Shown: positions 32,557 through 41,954, numbered from the stretch's first letter. The stretch: 64,000 bases of DNA from Pacificimonas pallii (GCF_019204005.1 NZ_JAGSPA010000003.1:434001-498000); one strand, 5' to 3'. A program made the numbers and translations. The notes: generated from the sequence alone by a model not told the origin.

Positions 32557-34854
32557 ATGAGCGAGAGTGACGAACGCGGCAAGAAATCTGCAAAAGAGGG
32601 CGGGTCTTCCGTTAGATTCTCGGATTCAGAGGCGCTGCGCTTCCACAGCCATCCGCGCCCCGGCAAGATCGAGATCGTCGCCTCGAAGCCCATGGCGACA
32701 CAGCGGGACCTCAGCCTCGCTTATTCGCCCGGCGTCGCCGTTCCGGTGCAGGCCATCGCCGACGACCCCCAGACGGCCTATGATTACACCGCGAAGGGCA
32801 ATCTCGTCGCCGTCATCTCGAATGGCACCGCGATCCTCGGCATGGGCAATCTCGGCGCGCTCGCCTCAAAGCCCGTGATGGAGGGCAAGGCCGTCCTGTT
32901 CAAACGCTTCGCCGACGTCGATTCCATCGACATCGAACTCGACACCGAGGATGTCGATGCCTTCTGCCAGGCCGTCAAACTGATGGAGCCAAGCTTTGGC
33001 GGCATCAATCTTGAGGACATTGCCAGCCCGGAATGTTTCGAGATCGAGGCGCGCCTGCGTGACGAGATGAACATTCCCGTCATGCATGACGACCAGCACG
33101 GCACGGCGATCATTTCCGCCGCTGGCCTTCTTAACGCGCTCGAACTCACCAACCGGAAGCTGGACGAGATCAAGATGGTCGTGAACGGCGCCGGTGCCGC
33201 CGCCATCGCCTGCGCCGAGCTGTTCATCTCGATGGGCGTGCCGCGCGCGAATGTCCGCATGTGCGACCGTACCGGTGTGATCCATCAAGGGCGCGATGAT
33301 CTTAACCAGTGGAAATCGGCTTATGCCGTCGTCACGGAAGAACGTTCGCTGAAGGACGCGCTGAAAGACGCCGACGTTTTCGTCGGGCTCAGCGTTGCGG
33401 GTGCCGTCACGCAGGACGATATCCTGCTGATGAAGGACAAGCCCATCATCTTCGCCATGGCGAACCCGGTCCCGGAAATCCTGCCCGAGGAAGTGAAGGC
33501 CGTGCGCCCCGACGCCATCATGGCCACCGGCCGCTCCGACTATCCGAACCAGGTCAACAACGTCCTTGGCTTTCCTTACATCTTCCGCGGCGCACTCGAT
33601 GTGCGGGCGACGACGATCAACGACGAAATGAAGATCGCAGCGGCCCGTGCGCTTGCCGATCTTGCCAAGCAGGCCGTGCCGGACGAAGTCGCGTCGGCCT
33701 ATGGCAAGCAGCTTGCCTTTGGCCCGGAATATATCATTCCCGCGCCCTTCGACCCGCGTCTGATCGAGGCGGTTCCCTTCGCGGTCGCCAAGGCCGCGAT
33801 GGACTCCGGCGTTGCCCAGCGCCCGATCATCGACGAGGACGCCTACCGGATCGAGCTGCGTTCGCGCCTGAACCCGACAACCGCCGTCCTCGAGCAGAGC
33901 TTCAACGCCGCCCGCGCCGCGCCCAAGCGCATCGTCTTTGCCGAGGGTGAAGAGGAAGTCGTCCTGCGTGCCGCTCTCACCATCCAGTCACAGGGGTACG
34001 GCACACCCGTGCTCGTCGGCCGCGACGAGAAGATACATGAGCGGCTGAGCGCGCTTGGCGTCGACAATCCCAATGCCTTCGAAATCCAAAACAGCCGCGA
34101 CAATGCGCTTGTCCCCGGCATGGTCGAGCATCTTTATCGTCGTCGGCAGCGGCAGGGTGCCCTTTACCGCGACGTGCAGCGTGCGGTGAATCAGGACCGC
34201 AATGTCTTTGCCGCGCTCCTCGTCGCGCTCGGTCATGGCGACGTGATGGTCACCGGCGTCACGCGCCACTTCACGCAGGCGATGGAACAGATCAGGCAGG
34301 TGATCGACCCCAGCCCGCGGCACGAGCCCTTCGGCATCCACGTGGTCGTCGGACGCCACGAGACCTACATGATCGCCGACACCACCGTGACGGAGCGCCC
34401 AAGCGCCGAGCAGCTCGCCGATTATGCCGAGCAGACCGCCGCCGTCACCCGCCGCATGGGCCGAACGCCGCGCGTGGCCTTTCTCAGCTACTCGAACTTC
34501 GGCAATCCCCCGGGTGAGATCGTCGATGAAATCCGCCGCGCCATCGAGCTTCTCGACCAGCGCCGCGTCGGCTTCGAATATGAGGGCGAAATGTCCGCCG
34601 ACGTCGCACTCAACCGCGACATGGCAAAACTATATCCCTTCAGCCGCCTGACCGGCCCTGCCAATATTCTCATCATGCCCGGCCTGCACAGCGCGAACAT
34701 CTCGGCCAAGCTGCTAAAGGAAATCGGCGGCGGCCGGATCTTCGGGCCCCTGCTGATGGGCATGGCCAAGCCGGTCCAGATCGTACCGATGACATCGGGA
34801 GCCACCGATATTGTCACAATGGCGGTCTTGGCGGCAAGCGGTGTTACGGACTAG
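32557..34854 (+). CDS. maeB: NADP-dependent malic enzyme with C-terminal phosphotransacetylase-like domain
   Basis: A 765-residue MaeB-type enzyme that decarboxylates malate to pyruvate with NADP+. The malic enzyme part (residues about 1-430) has LAYSPGVAVPVQAI, VMHDDQHGTAII and the NAD(P) loop VVNGAGAAAIACAELF. The C-terminal 330 residues resemble phosphate acetyltransferase (RIVFAEGEEEVVLRAA, then PGLHSANISAKLLKEIGGG) and are usually regulatory rather than catalytic, responding to acetyl-CoA. The ATG at 32557 follows GAGGG. An independent alpha/beta hydrolase gene begins nine bases after the stop. Confidence 0.96.
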   Translation: MSESDERGKKSAKEGGSSVRFSDSEALRFHSHPRPGKIEIVASKPMATQRDLSLAYSPGVAVPVQAIADDPQTAYDYTAKGNLVAVISNGTAILGMGNLGALASKPVMEGKAVLFKRFADVDSIDIELDTEDVDAFCQAVKLMEPSFGGINLEDIASPECFEIEARLRDEMNIPVMHDDQHGTAIISAAGLLNALELTNRKLDEIKMVVNGAGAAAIACAELFISMGVPRANVRMCDRTGVIHQGRDDLNQWKSAYAVVTEERSLKDALKDADVFVGLSVAGAVTQDDILLMKDKPIIFAMANPVPEILPEEVKAVRPDAIMATGRSDYPNQVNNVLGFPYIFRGALDVRATTINDEMKIAAARALADLAKQAVPDEVASAYGKQLAFGPEYIIPAPFDPRLIEAVPFAVAKAAMDSGVAQRPIIDEDAYRIELRSRLNPTTAVLEQSFNAARAAPKRIVFAEGEEEVVLRAALTIQSQGYGTPVLVGRDEKIHERLSALGVDNPNAFEIQNSRDNALVPGMVEHLYRRRQRQGALYRDVQRAVNQDRNVFAALLVALGHGDVMVTGVTRHFTQAMEQIRQVIDPSPRHEPFGIHVVVGRHETYMIADTTVTERPSAEQLADYAEQTAAVTRRMGRTPRVAFLSYSNFGNPPGEIVDEIRRAIELLDQRRVGFEYEGEMSADVALNRDMAKLYPFSRLTGPANILIMPGLHSANISAKLLKEIGGGRIFGPLLMGMAKPVQIVPMTSGATDIVTMAVLAASGVTD

Positions 34855-34863
34855 GATAGTCAG

Positions 34864-35655
34864 ATGACAAAACCACCTCTCTTCTTCATCCACGGCATGT
34901 GGTCGACGCCCAAGGTATGGGACGGCATGCGCGCCCATTTCGAGGCGCGCGGCCATGTCGTGCACGTCCCGCATTTGCCATTTCATGAGCGGGACGCTGA
35001 CAACCGCCGCGACGACGCGCCTGACCGGCTGCTGTCGACGACGGGCGTTCAGGATTATGTCGACGCCCTCATCGCCTCGGCGCGCGATGTGGGTGAACCG
35101 CCCGTCATCATCGGCCATTCCATGGGCGGCATGCTCGCGCAGAAACTTGCGGAGGCCATTGGCGCGCGCGGGCTGATCCTGCTGTCGCCGGCGCCGACGG
35201 CCAGCACCGGCAGCCTTGCCATCGCGCCCCTCAGGACCACGTTCGGACTGACCAGCAATGTCCGGGGCAAATGGTGGAAATCGCCCACCATGATCGACGA
35301 GGAACGCGCCCGCTGGGGGATCTTCAACGAAGTCCCCGCCAAGGAGACCGAAGAGGCCATCGCCGATCTCGTATGGGATTCAGGCCGCGTTCTCTATCAG
35401 ATATCCATGCCCTGGGCGGACAAGTCCAAGGCGACCCATGTCGACTATGAAAAGCTCGACATGCCCGCGCTGGTCGTCGTTGGCGATGTCGACCGCATCA
35501 CGCCTGTGGCCACCGCCCGCGCGACGGTGCGCAAGCTGAGCGGCGAGGTCGACTATGTCGAGCTTGACGGTGTCGGCCACTGGCTGTTCCACGATCCCGT
35601 CGCGGGCCGCGTGACATCGGCAATGGACAATTTTCTGAATATGCTTGGGGGCTAG
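34864..35655 (+). CDS. alpha/beta hydrolase
   Basis: A 263-residue cytoplasmic alpha/beta-hydrolase. An oxyanion-hole start (PLFFIHGMWSTPKVWDGM), the nucleophile elbow GHSMGG near residue 82, a late Asp (GDVDRITPV) and His (DGVGHWLFHDP) form a full catalytic triad. The substrate is unknown; esterase, lipase or a small-molecule hydrolase are all possible. It follows maeB by nine bases and may be co-transcribed with it. A family B repeat lies 64 bases after the stop. Confidence 0.88.
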   Translation: MTKPPLFFIHGMWSTPKVWDGMRAHFEARGHVVHVPHLPFHERDADNRRDDAPDRLLSTTGVQDYVDALIASARDVGEPPVIIGHSMGGMLAQKLAEAIGARGLILLSPAPTASTGSLAIAPLRTTFGLTSNVRGKWWKSPTMIDEERARWGIFNEVPAKETEEAIADLVWDSGRVLYQISMPWADKSKATHVDYEKLDMPALVVVGDVDRITPVATARATVRKLSGEVDYVELDGVGHWLFHDPVAGRVTSAMDNFLNMLGG

Positions 35656-35719
35656 GTCGACCTGTCATCATCGTTACCCCGAGAATGAAGGGCAGACGAC
35701 GGGCAGCTTCCAAAATCCG

Positions 35720-35798
35720 ATCATCCTGAGCGCAGTCGAAGAACGCGCCCAGGTCAATGCAACGCCATTGTGCGTCCCTCGACTTCGCTCGGGGTGAT
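35720..35798. repeat. dispersed inverted-repeat element family B, copy B3 (79 bp)
   Basis: It starts ATCATCCTGAGCGCAGTCGA and ends CTTCGCTCGGGGTGAT, the same length as B1 and B2. It occupies most of the convergent gap after the alpha/beta hydrolase gene. Confidence 0.87.
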
Positions 35799-35844
35799 GG
35801 GGCCTTTACCCTGCACGCACAAAGACGGACGCACATGCAATTCA

Positions 35845-35872
35845 GGCCGTGACGGCGAACACCGTCACGGCC
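35845..35872. terminator. perfect 11-bp inverted repeat, possible bidirectional terminator
   Basis: GGCCGTGACGG and CCGTCACGGCC flank the six-base loop CGAACA. It lies between convergent genes, 24 bases from the methyltransferase stop. Neither side has a T run, so it may be a processing or rho-assisted terminator. Confidence 0.5.
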
Positions 35873-35896
35873 AGAAACTGCCGTCAAACCCGCATC

Positions 35897-36763
35897 TTAG
35901 GCGGCGGGTTTCACAAATTTCAGCGTCATGCGATCCGACTCGCCAATCGCTGCATATTTTGCACGGTCGGTTTCGCCCTCGGCAAAGCGCGGCGGCAGCG
36001 TCCAGACGCCCTTTGGATAATCCGCCGTATCGTTCGGATTCGCGTTGATCTCGCTCGCCTCCACGAGTTTGAAACCGGCGGCTTCGGCCATGGCGATCAC
36101 CGCGGACTGCTTCATATAGCCGCTGGTCTTCTGCAATTCGTCGTCCGATGTTTCCGGCAGGCGGTGCTCGACAACGCCCAGCACTCCGCCCGGTTTCAGC
36201 GCATCGTAAAAGCTCGAAAACGCCGTTTCGGCGACATCGCCCATGTACCAGTTATGGACGTTCCGAAAGGTCAGCACCATATCCGCCGCGCCGTCCGGTG
36301 TGTTCAGCTCACCGCCGCTGAATATGGCCAATTCGGTTCCCGCATAAGCATCGCTCCCCGCAAGCTTCTCCGCGAAGCGTGCCACACCCGCCGCGGCGCG
36401 TTCGCTCGACGCGGGGTCGTTATGCGCGGCGTACAGCCTGCCTTCGGGACCAACGGCAGGCGCGATAATTTCGGTGTACCAACCGCCGCCGGGTCCAATT
36501 TCAACGACGGTCATGCCGGGCTCCAGGCCAAAGAAGGCAAGCGTCTCTGCCGGGCGGCGATACCTGTCGCGCGCACGGTTCTCGTCGCTACGATGCTCAC
36601 CGGCCAGGATCGGGCCATAATCGACCGTGCCTGCCGTCATGTCATCGCCTTTGGCGGCCATTGTGTCTTCGCTTGCCATATCCTCCTCGGCCATATCGGC
36701 CTGCGGCGTACATGCGGCCAGAAGGCCCAGCGAAACGGTTGCGAACAATAGGGAACGGATCAT
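35897..36763 (-). CDS. lipoprotein-signal methyltransferase-fold protein
   Basis: A 288-residue protein that joins an export signal (MIRSLLFATVSLGLLAACTP, lipobox LAAC) and an acidic linker to a class I SAM-methyltransferase fold (TVVEIGPGGGWYTEIIAPAVG as motif I, near residue 86; ALKPGGVLGVVEHRLPE as motif IV-V). SAM is not known to be available in the periplasm, so either the protein is not a methyltransferase there, or it is not exported as predicted. The ATG at 36763 has CGGAG eight bases upstream, which supports the signal-bearing start. Related signal-bearing proteins occur in other proteobacteria, without a known role. Confidence 0.82.
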   Translation of the reverse strand: MIRSLLFATVSLGLLAACTPQADMAEEDMASEDTMAAKGDDMTAGTVDYGPILAGEHRSDENRARDRYRRPAETLAFFGLEPGMTVVEIGPGGGWYTEIIAPAVGPEGRLYAAHNDPASSERAAAGVARFAEKLAGSDAYAGTELAIFSGGELNTPDGAADMVLTFRNVHNWYMGDVAETAFSSFYDALKPGGVLGVVEHRLPETSDDELQKTSGYMKQSAVIAMAEAAGFKLVEASEINANPNDTADYPKGVWTLPPRFAEGETDRAKYAAIGESDRMTLKFVKPAA

Positions 36764-36829
36764 TGTCAAAACTCCGGTTTGGGGGTGATATATTGGCATC
36801 CTAACGCACCCGCGCCTATGTGACGAGCC

Positions 36830-37018
36830 ATGGGATTCGAAGCGACATTATGGCTCTTTGGCGCAGGTATCGTCGGGCTCGTCGCCAGCATGATTGGTGT
36901 CCGGCGAAAACCGGAGGGGTTCAAGGTCGGCCTGTTTCCATGGCACGGCATGATGCTGCTGTCGCTCCTCCTGTCCGTTTTGATGGCGGCGCATCTGATC
37001 GCAGTTTGGCCTAAGTGA
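36830..37018 (+). CDS. 62-residue hypothetical membrane protein
   Basis: A short gene with two membrane segments: FEATLWLFGAGIVGLVASMIG, then a basic loop (VRRKPEGFKVGLF), then MMLLSLLLSVLMAAHLIAVW. I do not recognise the family. It is divergent from the lipoprotein methyltransferase gene and stops 22 bases before the dehydrogenase gene, probably as the first gene of the same transcript. The ribosome binding site is weak. Coding status is supported by the clean two-helix layout and spacing rather than by recognised homology. Confidence 0.6.
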   Translation: MGFEATLWLFGAGIVGLVASMIGVRRKPEGFKVGLFPWHGMMLLSLLLSVLMAAHLIAVWPK

Positions 37019-37040
37019 TGAACATAGGGGGCACGTGAGC

Positions 37041-38045
37041 ATGAAGGTCATTATACTGAAAAAGCCCGGCGGACTCGATCATCTGATCGCCGAGGAACGC
37101 CCCGACCCGGCGCCCGGCCCCGGGCAGGTTCTGGTCCGCGTGCGCGCCAGCAGTCTCAATTTTCATGACTATGTCGTCGTTACCGGCGGTATTCCCACGC
37201 CCGGCGGCCGCATTCCGCTGTCCGACTGCGCTGGTGAAGTCGTCGGCCTTGGCGACGGCGTCACGGATTTTGCCGTGGGCGACCGCGTCATGTCGCTGTT
37301 CTTTCCCAATTGGCAGGATGGTGGTCCGGAACTGCAAAAACTGATCGGCGTCCCTGGCGATCATGTCGACGGTTTCGCAGCGGAACTCGTCGCCATGCCG
37401 CAGACCGCGTTTACAAAAATGCCCGCTGGCTTCTCATTCGAAGACGCCGCGACGCTGCCCTGCGCCGCGCTCACTGCATTTCGCGGCATGTTCGTCGAAG
37501 GATCTGTGCGCGCGGGCAGCTGGGTCCTGGTTCAGGGCACCGGCGGTGTTTCCATGTTTGCGCTGTCGCTGGCGAAAAGCGTCGGCGCAAAGGTCATCCA
37601 GACTTCGTCATCCGATGAGAAGCTTCAACGCGTGAAGGCTCTCGGCGCCGATCACATCATCAACTACAAGACCACGCCCAATTGGGGCGCAAAGGCCAGA
37701 GAACTCACCGGCGGTATCGGCGTCGACGAAGTCGTTGAGATCGGCGGCCCCGGAACCCTGCCTCAGTCCATCGCCGCATGCCGTATCGGCGGGCACATCT
37801 CGATGATCGGCGTGCTGACCGGCATTTCCGGCGAAGTGCCGACCGCCGCCTTCTTCTCGTCCAACCTGACGATGAGCGGCATTACGGTGGGCAGCCGCGC
37901 GCACCAGCTCGACATGATCGGCGACCCGAACCGTTACAACATCAAACCCGTGATCGACAGCAGCTACCCGCTCGAAAAACTCGCCGATGCCTTTCGCCGC
38001 ATGGAAAGCCAGCGGCACTTTGGAAAAATCGTGGTCACGATTTAG
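37041..38045 (+). CDS. zinc-independent alcohol dehydrogenase / quinone oxidoreductase (MDR family)
   Basis: A 334-residue medium-chain dehydrogenase/reductase. The GroES-like half has ASSLNFHDYVVVTGGIP and SDCAGEVVGLGDGV; the Rossmann half has VLVQGTGGVSMFALSLAKSV, an AxGGVxxx-type loop. The catalytic-zinc and structural-zinc cysteine sets of ADH are missing, so a quinone- or enone-reductase role is more likely. The ATG at 37041 has AGGGGG nine bases upstream and is preferred over the GTG at 37035. It converges on rppH across a short family A repeat. Confidence 0.88.
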   Translation: MKVIILKKPGGLDHLIAEERPDPAPGPGQVLVRVRASSLNFHDYVVVTGGIPTPGGRIPLSDCAGEVVGLGDGVTDFAVGDRVMSLFFPNWQDGGPELQKLIGVPGDHVDGFAAELVAMPQTAFTKMPAGFSFEDAATLPCAALTAFRGMFVEGSVRAGSWVLVQGTGGVSMFALSLAKSVGAKVIQTSSSDEKLQRVKALGADHIINYKTTPNWGAKARELTGGIGVDEVVEIGGPGTLPQSIAACRIGGHISMIGVLTGISGEVPTAAFFSSNLTMSGITVGSRAHQLDMIGDPNRYNIKPVIDSSYPLEKLADAFRRMESQRHFGKIVVTI

Positions 38046-38057
38046 AAACGCTAGGTG

Positions 38058-38085
38058 CGTCACCCCGGCCTGCGCCGGAATGACG
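38058..38085. repeat. short family A hairpin between convergent genes
   Basis: CGTCACCCCGGC and GCCGGAATGACG arms with a CTGC loop. It is a collapsed version of the 90-bp family A ends and could act as a bidirectional terminator for the dehydrogenase and rppH. Confidence 0.65.
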
Positions 38086-38104
38086 TGTCGATAGCACTTT
38101 CGCC

Positions 38105-38605
38105 CTAGAAATAACGCGTGAACGCCTTCAAAACATCCTCGTACAGCCTGACCTTGAACGGCACGATCTTCTCCGGCAGCGTGCCTGGCTCTGCCCAGCG
38201 CCATTCGGCAAACTCGGGATGTTCCGTTTCGATATCGATGTCCGTATCCTGCCCGGTGAAGCGCATGGCGAACCACTTCTGCACCTGCCCGCAATAACGT
38301 CCCTTCCAGATCTTACCGAGCAGTTCAGGCGGCAGGTCATAACTTAGCCAGCCCTGATTGGTGCCCAGAACATCGACCTTGTCCGGTCCCAGTCCGGTTT
38401 CTTCCTTGAGTTCACGCAAAGCGGCGGTCTGCGGGTCTTCACCAGGATCGATCCCGCCCTGCGGCATCTGCCAGTAATCCGCCGGATTATCGAGCCGCCG
38501 CGCCGTGAACACCCTGCTGTCCGCAGCGATCAGCATGATTCCCACGCAGGGCCGGTAGGGCAGGCCGCTCGGGTGTCTCGGCACGTTCGCAATCGCCTCG
38601 TTCAC
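38105..38605 (-). CDS. rppH: RNA pyrophosphohydrolase RppH (Nudix)
   Basis: A 166-residue Nudix hydrolase that removes pyrophosphate from mRNA 5' ends and triggers decay. The Nudix box [20 protein letters not shown] followed by TGL is perfect, preceded by the family's [18 protein letters not shown] and the late [15 protein letters not shown] are typical of RppH. The GTG at 38605 has GGAGG four or five bases upstream and overlaps the stop of the esterase gene (GTGA). The longer frame to 38644 lies inside that gene. Confidence 0.93.
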   Translation of the reverse strand: MNEAIANVPRHPSGLPYRPCVGIMLIAADSRVFTARRLDNPADYWQMPQGGIDPGEDPQTAALRELKEETGLGPDKVDVLGTNQGWLSYDLPPELLGKIWKGRYCGQVQKWFAMRFTGQDTDIDIETEHPEFAEWRWAEPGTLPEKIVPFKVRLYEDVLKAFTRYF

Positions 38606-39552
38606 TGTGCCTCCGACAGCAGGAATTTCAGGTCGCGGACACATGCCTCGATATCGGCCTGCGCGCTCGGGATCGCCATGCGCAGCGTGATACAGCTATG
38701 GATTTGCCCTTCGGCCTCGCGAAAGATTGTGCGGACACCCGACGCGATCAGCTTCCCGGCATAGGCACGGCCCTGATCGCGCAGGGGGTCGAGGCCGCAG
38801 GTGAACACAAGCGCGGGCGGCTGTCCGGTCAGATCGGCATTCAGCGGGCTTGCCTTTGCCTGGGCCGCATCCTGACCGCCCAGATAATGCCGCATAAAAT
38901 AGTCCACGCCGTCTTTCGTCAGCAGATACCCTTCCGCAAAATCGACCATGGAACCAGTCGCCGCCGCCATATCGACGGCGGGATAGATCAGCCACTGCGC
39001 GATAATCGGTACAGGCAATTGTCCGTGCAACTCCTGGCAGACGACAGCAGCCATATTCCCGCCCGCGCTGTCACCGCATGGCACGATCCCCGTCACGGGA
39101 TGACCGATCTCCGCCGGTCCGGACGCGGCCCATTTCGTCGCCGCGATACAGTCCTCGCCCGCCGCCGGGAACGGATGCTCAGGCGCCAGCCGGTAATCCA
39201 CGCTGACCACCGTCATGTCCAGCAGGCGCGCGACCTCCGCGCAGAAACTGTCATGCGTATCCAGATCGCCAATGACCCAGCCGCCGCCATGGTAGAATGT
39301 CATGACAGGTCCGGCCTCACCGCCGGCCTTCGCCTGATAGATGCGCGCGGGAATGTCGTGACCGTGTCCGGACGAAATCGTGAAATCCTCGCACCGCGCC
39401 AGTTCCCCGCGCGGCATCTCGGCCAGGGTCGTCATCGCCAGCAGCATCTGCCGCGCGACCTCCGGCGGCGTCTCGTGCATCGGCGGGCCTTCCTGCGCGG
39501 TCAGCATGCCGAGCACGCCCTGCACGTCGGGGCGAACAAAGGGCTTCGTCAT
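38602..39552 (-). CDS. alpha/beta hydrolase, hormone-sensitive-lipase-like esterase
   Basis: A 316-residue esterase of the HSL (family IV) group. The oxyanion motif [14 protein letters not shown], the nucleophile elbow [10 protein letters not shown], a late Asp in [10 protein letters not shown] and a His in [10 protein letters not shown] give the full triad. It should act on short-chain esters in the cytoplasm. The ATG at 39552 ([12 protein letters not shown]) follows GGAGA by nine bases; the frame extends upstream to 39615 without support. Its stop overlaps the rppH start. Confidence 0.91.
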   Translation of the reverse strand: MTKPFVRPDVQGVLGMLTAQEGPPMHETPPEVARQMLLAMTTLAEMPRGELARCEDFTISSGHGHDIPARIYQAKAGGEAGPVMTFYHGGGWVIGDLDTHDSFCAEVARLLDMTVVSVDYRLAPEHPFPAAGEDCIAATKWAASGPAEIGHPVTGIVPCGDSAGGNMAAVVCQELHGQLPVPIIAQWLIYPAVDMAAATGSMVDFAEGYLLTKDGVDYFMRHYLGGQDAAQAKASPLNADLTGQPPALVFTCGLDPLRDQGRAYAGKLIASGVRTIFREAEGQIHSCITLRMAIPSAQADIEACVRDLKFLLSEAQ

Positions 39553-39571
39553 CGGATGATCTCCATTGGCG

Positions 39572-40930
39572 TCATGTTTCGCGGTCAACCCTATCTGCCA
39601 TCGTACGCGCCGCAAGCCGCGGAATAAGGAGGGCCTGAAATCCCGCGCGCGCCAGCAGGAAGATGTTGAACGACATCCACAGGCCGTGATTGCCCATCGG
39701 CGCGCTCAGCCAGATCGACAGGGCATAGACGCAGGCCGCCGCCGCCATGCTCATCAACATCGCGCGCGTCCAGCTCGCGCCGATGAACACGCCGTCGAAA
39801 ACAAAACTGATCACGCCCGTCATCGGCACCAGCACCAGCCAGATCAGATGCGCCTGCGCGAATGCCGCCACCTCCGGCGTCGCCGCGAAACTGCGCAGGA
39901 TCGGCCCGCCCAGCACGGCGAAGAAAGCCGCCACCAGCGCCGACACCGCCAGCCCCCGCCACAGGATCATGCGCATCGACTTCATGAACCCGGCCCGGTC
40001 ACGCGCGCCGAACCGCTCCCCGTTCAGCACCTGCGCGGCATTCTCGAACCCATCGATCAGCAGCGCGGAAAAGATGAAGATCTGGAACAGGATACCATTG
40101 GCCGCCAGCGGCACCGGGCCATAGCCCGCGCCCACGCGGGTCAGCGACGCGATCGCCAGCGCCAGGATCAGCGAGCGCAGAAACAGATCGCCGTTCAGCG
40201 CCAGCAGCGGCCGGAACTTCGCCCACGCCAGCGCGCCTTTGTCCGCGAGCGCGCGGCGGACATGCCGTGCCGTCTCCCCGCGCAGCGCGTAAACGGCGAC
40301 CATCAGCAATTTGCCATATTCCGCGATCAGGCTCGACCAGCCGATCCCGGCAATGCCCGTGTTGAGGACCAGCACGAACAGCAGGCCCAGCACGATATTC
40401 GCCGCATTATAAAGCACTTCGATCACCAGCACGGCGCGCATCTGCCGCCGCCCGATCAGCAGGCCCATGAACGCCAGATTGGCGAACACCGCCGGCGCCG
40501 CCCAATAGCGGATATCGATATAGGTCCGCGCCGCCTCCGCCACGCGGCCCTCCGCGCCCAGCGCCTCGACCCCCAGCGGCACGATCAGCGGCTTCAGCGC
40601 CAGCAGCCCCGCCGCGATGACCAGTCCGATGATGACCGCGCGCACCAGCGTTTCCGCCTGCGCCGACGCCGTCCCCCGGTCCTGCGCCACCAGGCCCGTC
40701 GTGCCGGTCTTCAGGAAATTCATGACCGTGAACAGCAGGGCGAACAGCTTCGCGCCCACATCCACCGCCCCCTGCGCCGCGACATCGCCCAGACGCCCCA
40801 CGACCCAGATATCGCCAATCCCGATCAGCGCCGTCGCCACATTCGTCGCCATCGCGGGGAGCGCAATCGCCCAGATCAGGCGCGGGTCGATGCGGGACGC
40901 TGGATGTGAGGAAGGCTGCGCATTTGTCAC
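39572..40930 (-). CDS. MATE-family efflux transporter (DinF-like)
   Basis: A 452-residue inner-membrane transporter with about twelve segments. The N-terminal WAIALPAMATNVATALIGIGD segment, the Asp in that helix, and the internal repeat (LVLVPMTGVISFVFDGVFIGA) match MATE proteins of the DinF branch, which export drugs or metabolites with Na+ or H+. The GTG at 40930 (MTNAQPSSHPASRIDPRL) follows GGGG by seven bases and is preferred to the long Arg/Gly-rich frame upstream. It is divergent from the HDAC-like gene with only about 53 bases between starts. Confidence 0.9.
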   Translation of the reverse strand: MTNAQPSSHPASRIDPRLIWAIALPAMATNVATALIGIGDIWVVGRLGDVAAQGAVDVGAKLFALLFTVMNFLKTGTTGLVAQDRGTASAQAETLVRAVIIGLVIAAGLLALKPLIVPLGVEALGAEGRVAEAARTYIDIRYWAAPAVFANLAFMGLLIGRRQMRAVLVIEVLYNAANIVLGLLFVLVLNTGIAGIGWSSLIAEYGKLLMVAVYALRGETARHVRRALADKGALAWAKFRPLLALNGDLFLRSLILALAIASLTRVGAGYGPVPLAANGILFQIFIFSALLIDGFENAAQVLNGERFGARDRAGFMKSMRMILWRGLAVSALVAAFFAVLGGPILRSFAATPEVAAFAQAHLIWLVLVPMTGVISFVFDGVFIGASWTRAMLMSMAAAACVYALSIWLSAPMGNHGLWMSFNIFLLARAGFQALLIPRLAARTMADRVDRET

Positions 40931-40983
40931 ACGCACGCCCCTACCCCTCCACAAGCCCGGGCGAAAAGCTAAAAGACACGTCT

Positions 40984-41892
40984 GTGACCTTCCCCCTCGT
41001 TCACCACCCCGACTATGTCGCCCCGCTTCCGGCGGGCAGCAGCTTTCCAATGAACAAATACGGCCTTCTGATCACCGCATTCGAACAGATGCGGATCGCG
41101 CCGCACATGCAGATGCCGGGTCCAATGGACGCAGGCTGGATCGCCGCCGTGCATTCCCCCGATTATGTGGAGGCCGTCCTCACCCAAACGGTCGACCCGC
41201 AAATTCAGCGCCGCATTGGCTTTCCGGTGACAGAGCGCGTCGCGCGCCGGTCCCGGCTCGCGGTCGGCGGCACATATCTGGCGGCACGGCTGGCGCTCGA
41301 CACCGGGTTCGCGGCCAATGGCGCGGGCGGCTCGCACCATGCCCTGCCGGACAGCGGCGCGGGCTATTGCGTCTTCAACGACCTTGCCGTGGCCGCGAAC
41401 CGCCTGCTGGCGGAGGGGCATGCCAGGCGCATCATGGTCATCGACATGGACGTGCATCAGGGCGACGGCACCGCCGTCTGCCTCGCGGGCCGCACGGATG
41501 TGTTCACGCTGTCCTTTCACGCGGAACGCAACTTCCCGGTCCGCAAGGCCCGCTCCAGCCTCGACGTGTCGCTCCCCGACAGGCTTGGCGATACCGGTTA
41601 TCTCGCCGCCATGGACAGCCACCTGCCCGCCGCCCTCGACAGTTTCCGTCCCGACCTCATTCTCTATCAGGCAGGCGTCGACCCGCATGAAGACGACCGC
41701 CTTGGCCGCCTGTCGCTCACCGACGCGGGGCTACAGGCCCGCGATGCCTATATTCGCGACATGTGCATCGGCGCCGGCCTGCCCTTCGCCAGCACGATGG
41801 GCGGCGGTTATGGCCGCGATGACGAGCGTCTTGAACTCGCCCACCGCCACGCCCGCTCGATGATGGTGCTCGCCGGGTTGCCCATGCCCTAG
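40984..41892 (+). CDS. histone deacetylase-family protein (acetylpolyamine/acetylprotein amidohydrolase-like)
   Basis: A 302-residue HDAC-fold zinc amidohydrolase. The double histidine of GGSHHALPDSGAGYCVFND, the zinc ligands in VIDMDVHQGDGT and the Asp of AGVDPHEDDRLG are intact. Bacterial members deacetylate small molecules such as acetoin or polyamines or proteins; the substrate here is unknown. The GTG at 40984 opens the family start (TFPLVHHPDYVAPLP). It is divergent from the MATE gene and 106 bases upstream of korA. Confidence 0.9.
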   Translation: MTFPLVHHPDYVAPLPAGSSFPMNKYGLLITAFEQMRIAPHMQMPGPMDAGWIAAVHSPDYVEAVLTQTVDPQIQRRIGFPVTERVARRSRLAVGGTYLAARLALDTGFAANGAGGSHHALPDSGAGYCVFNDLAVAANRLLAEGHARRIMVIDMDVHQGDGTAVCLAGRTDVFTLSFHAERNFPVRKARSSLDVSLPDRLGDTGYLAAMDSHLPAALDSFRPDLILYQAGVDPHEDDRLGRLSLTDAGLQARDAYIRDMCIGAGLPFASTMGGGYGRDDERLELAHRHARSMMVLAGLPMP

Positions 41893-41954
41893 CAATTCTT
41901 TCTTTGCCGCCGCACGAAGCCGCGCATAGAACGACTGTTCAACTGGGAAAAGTT

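Noticed and set aside
39566-40909. A 447-codon plus-strand open frame antisense to the MATE gene
   Set aside because: The translation is almost only Arg, His, Gln, Asp and Pro, the usual look of an antisense frame in GC-rich DNA. The MATE gene on the other strand has clear family motifs.
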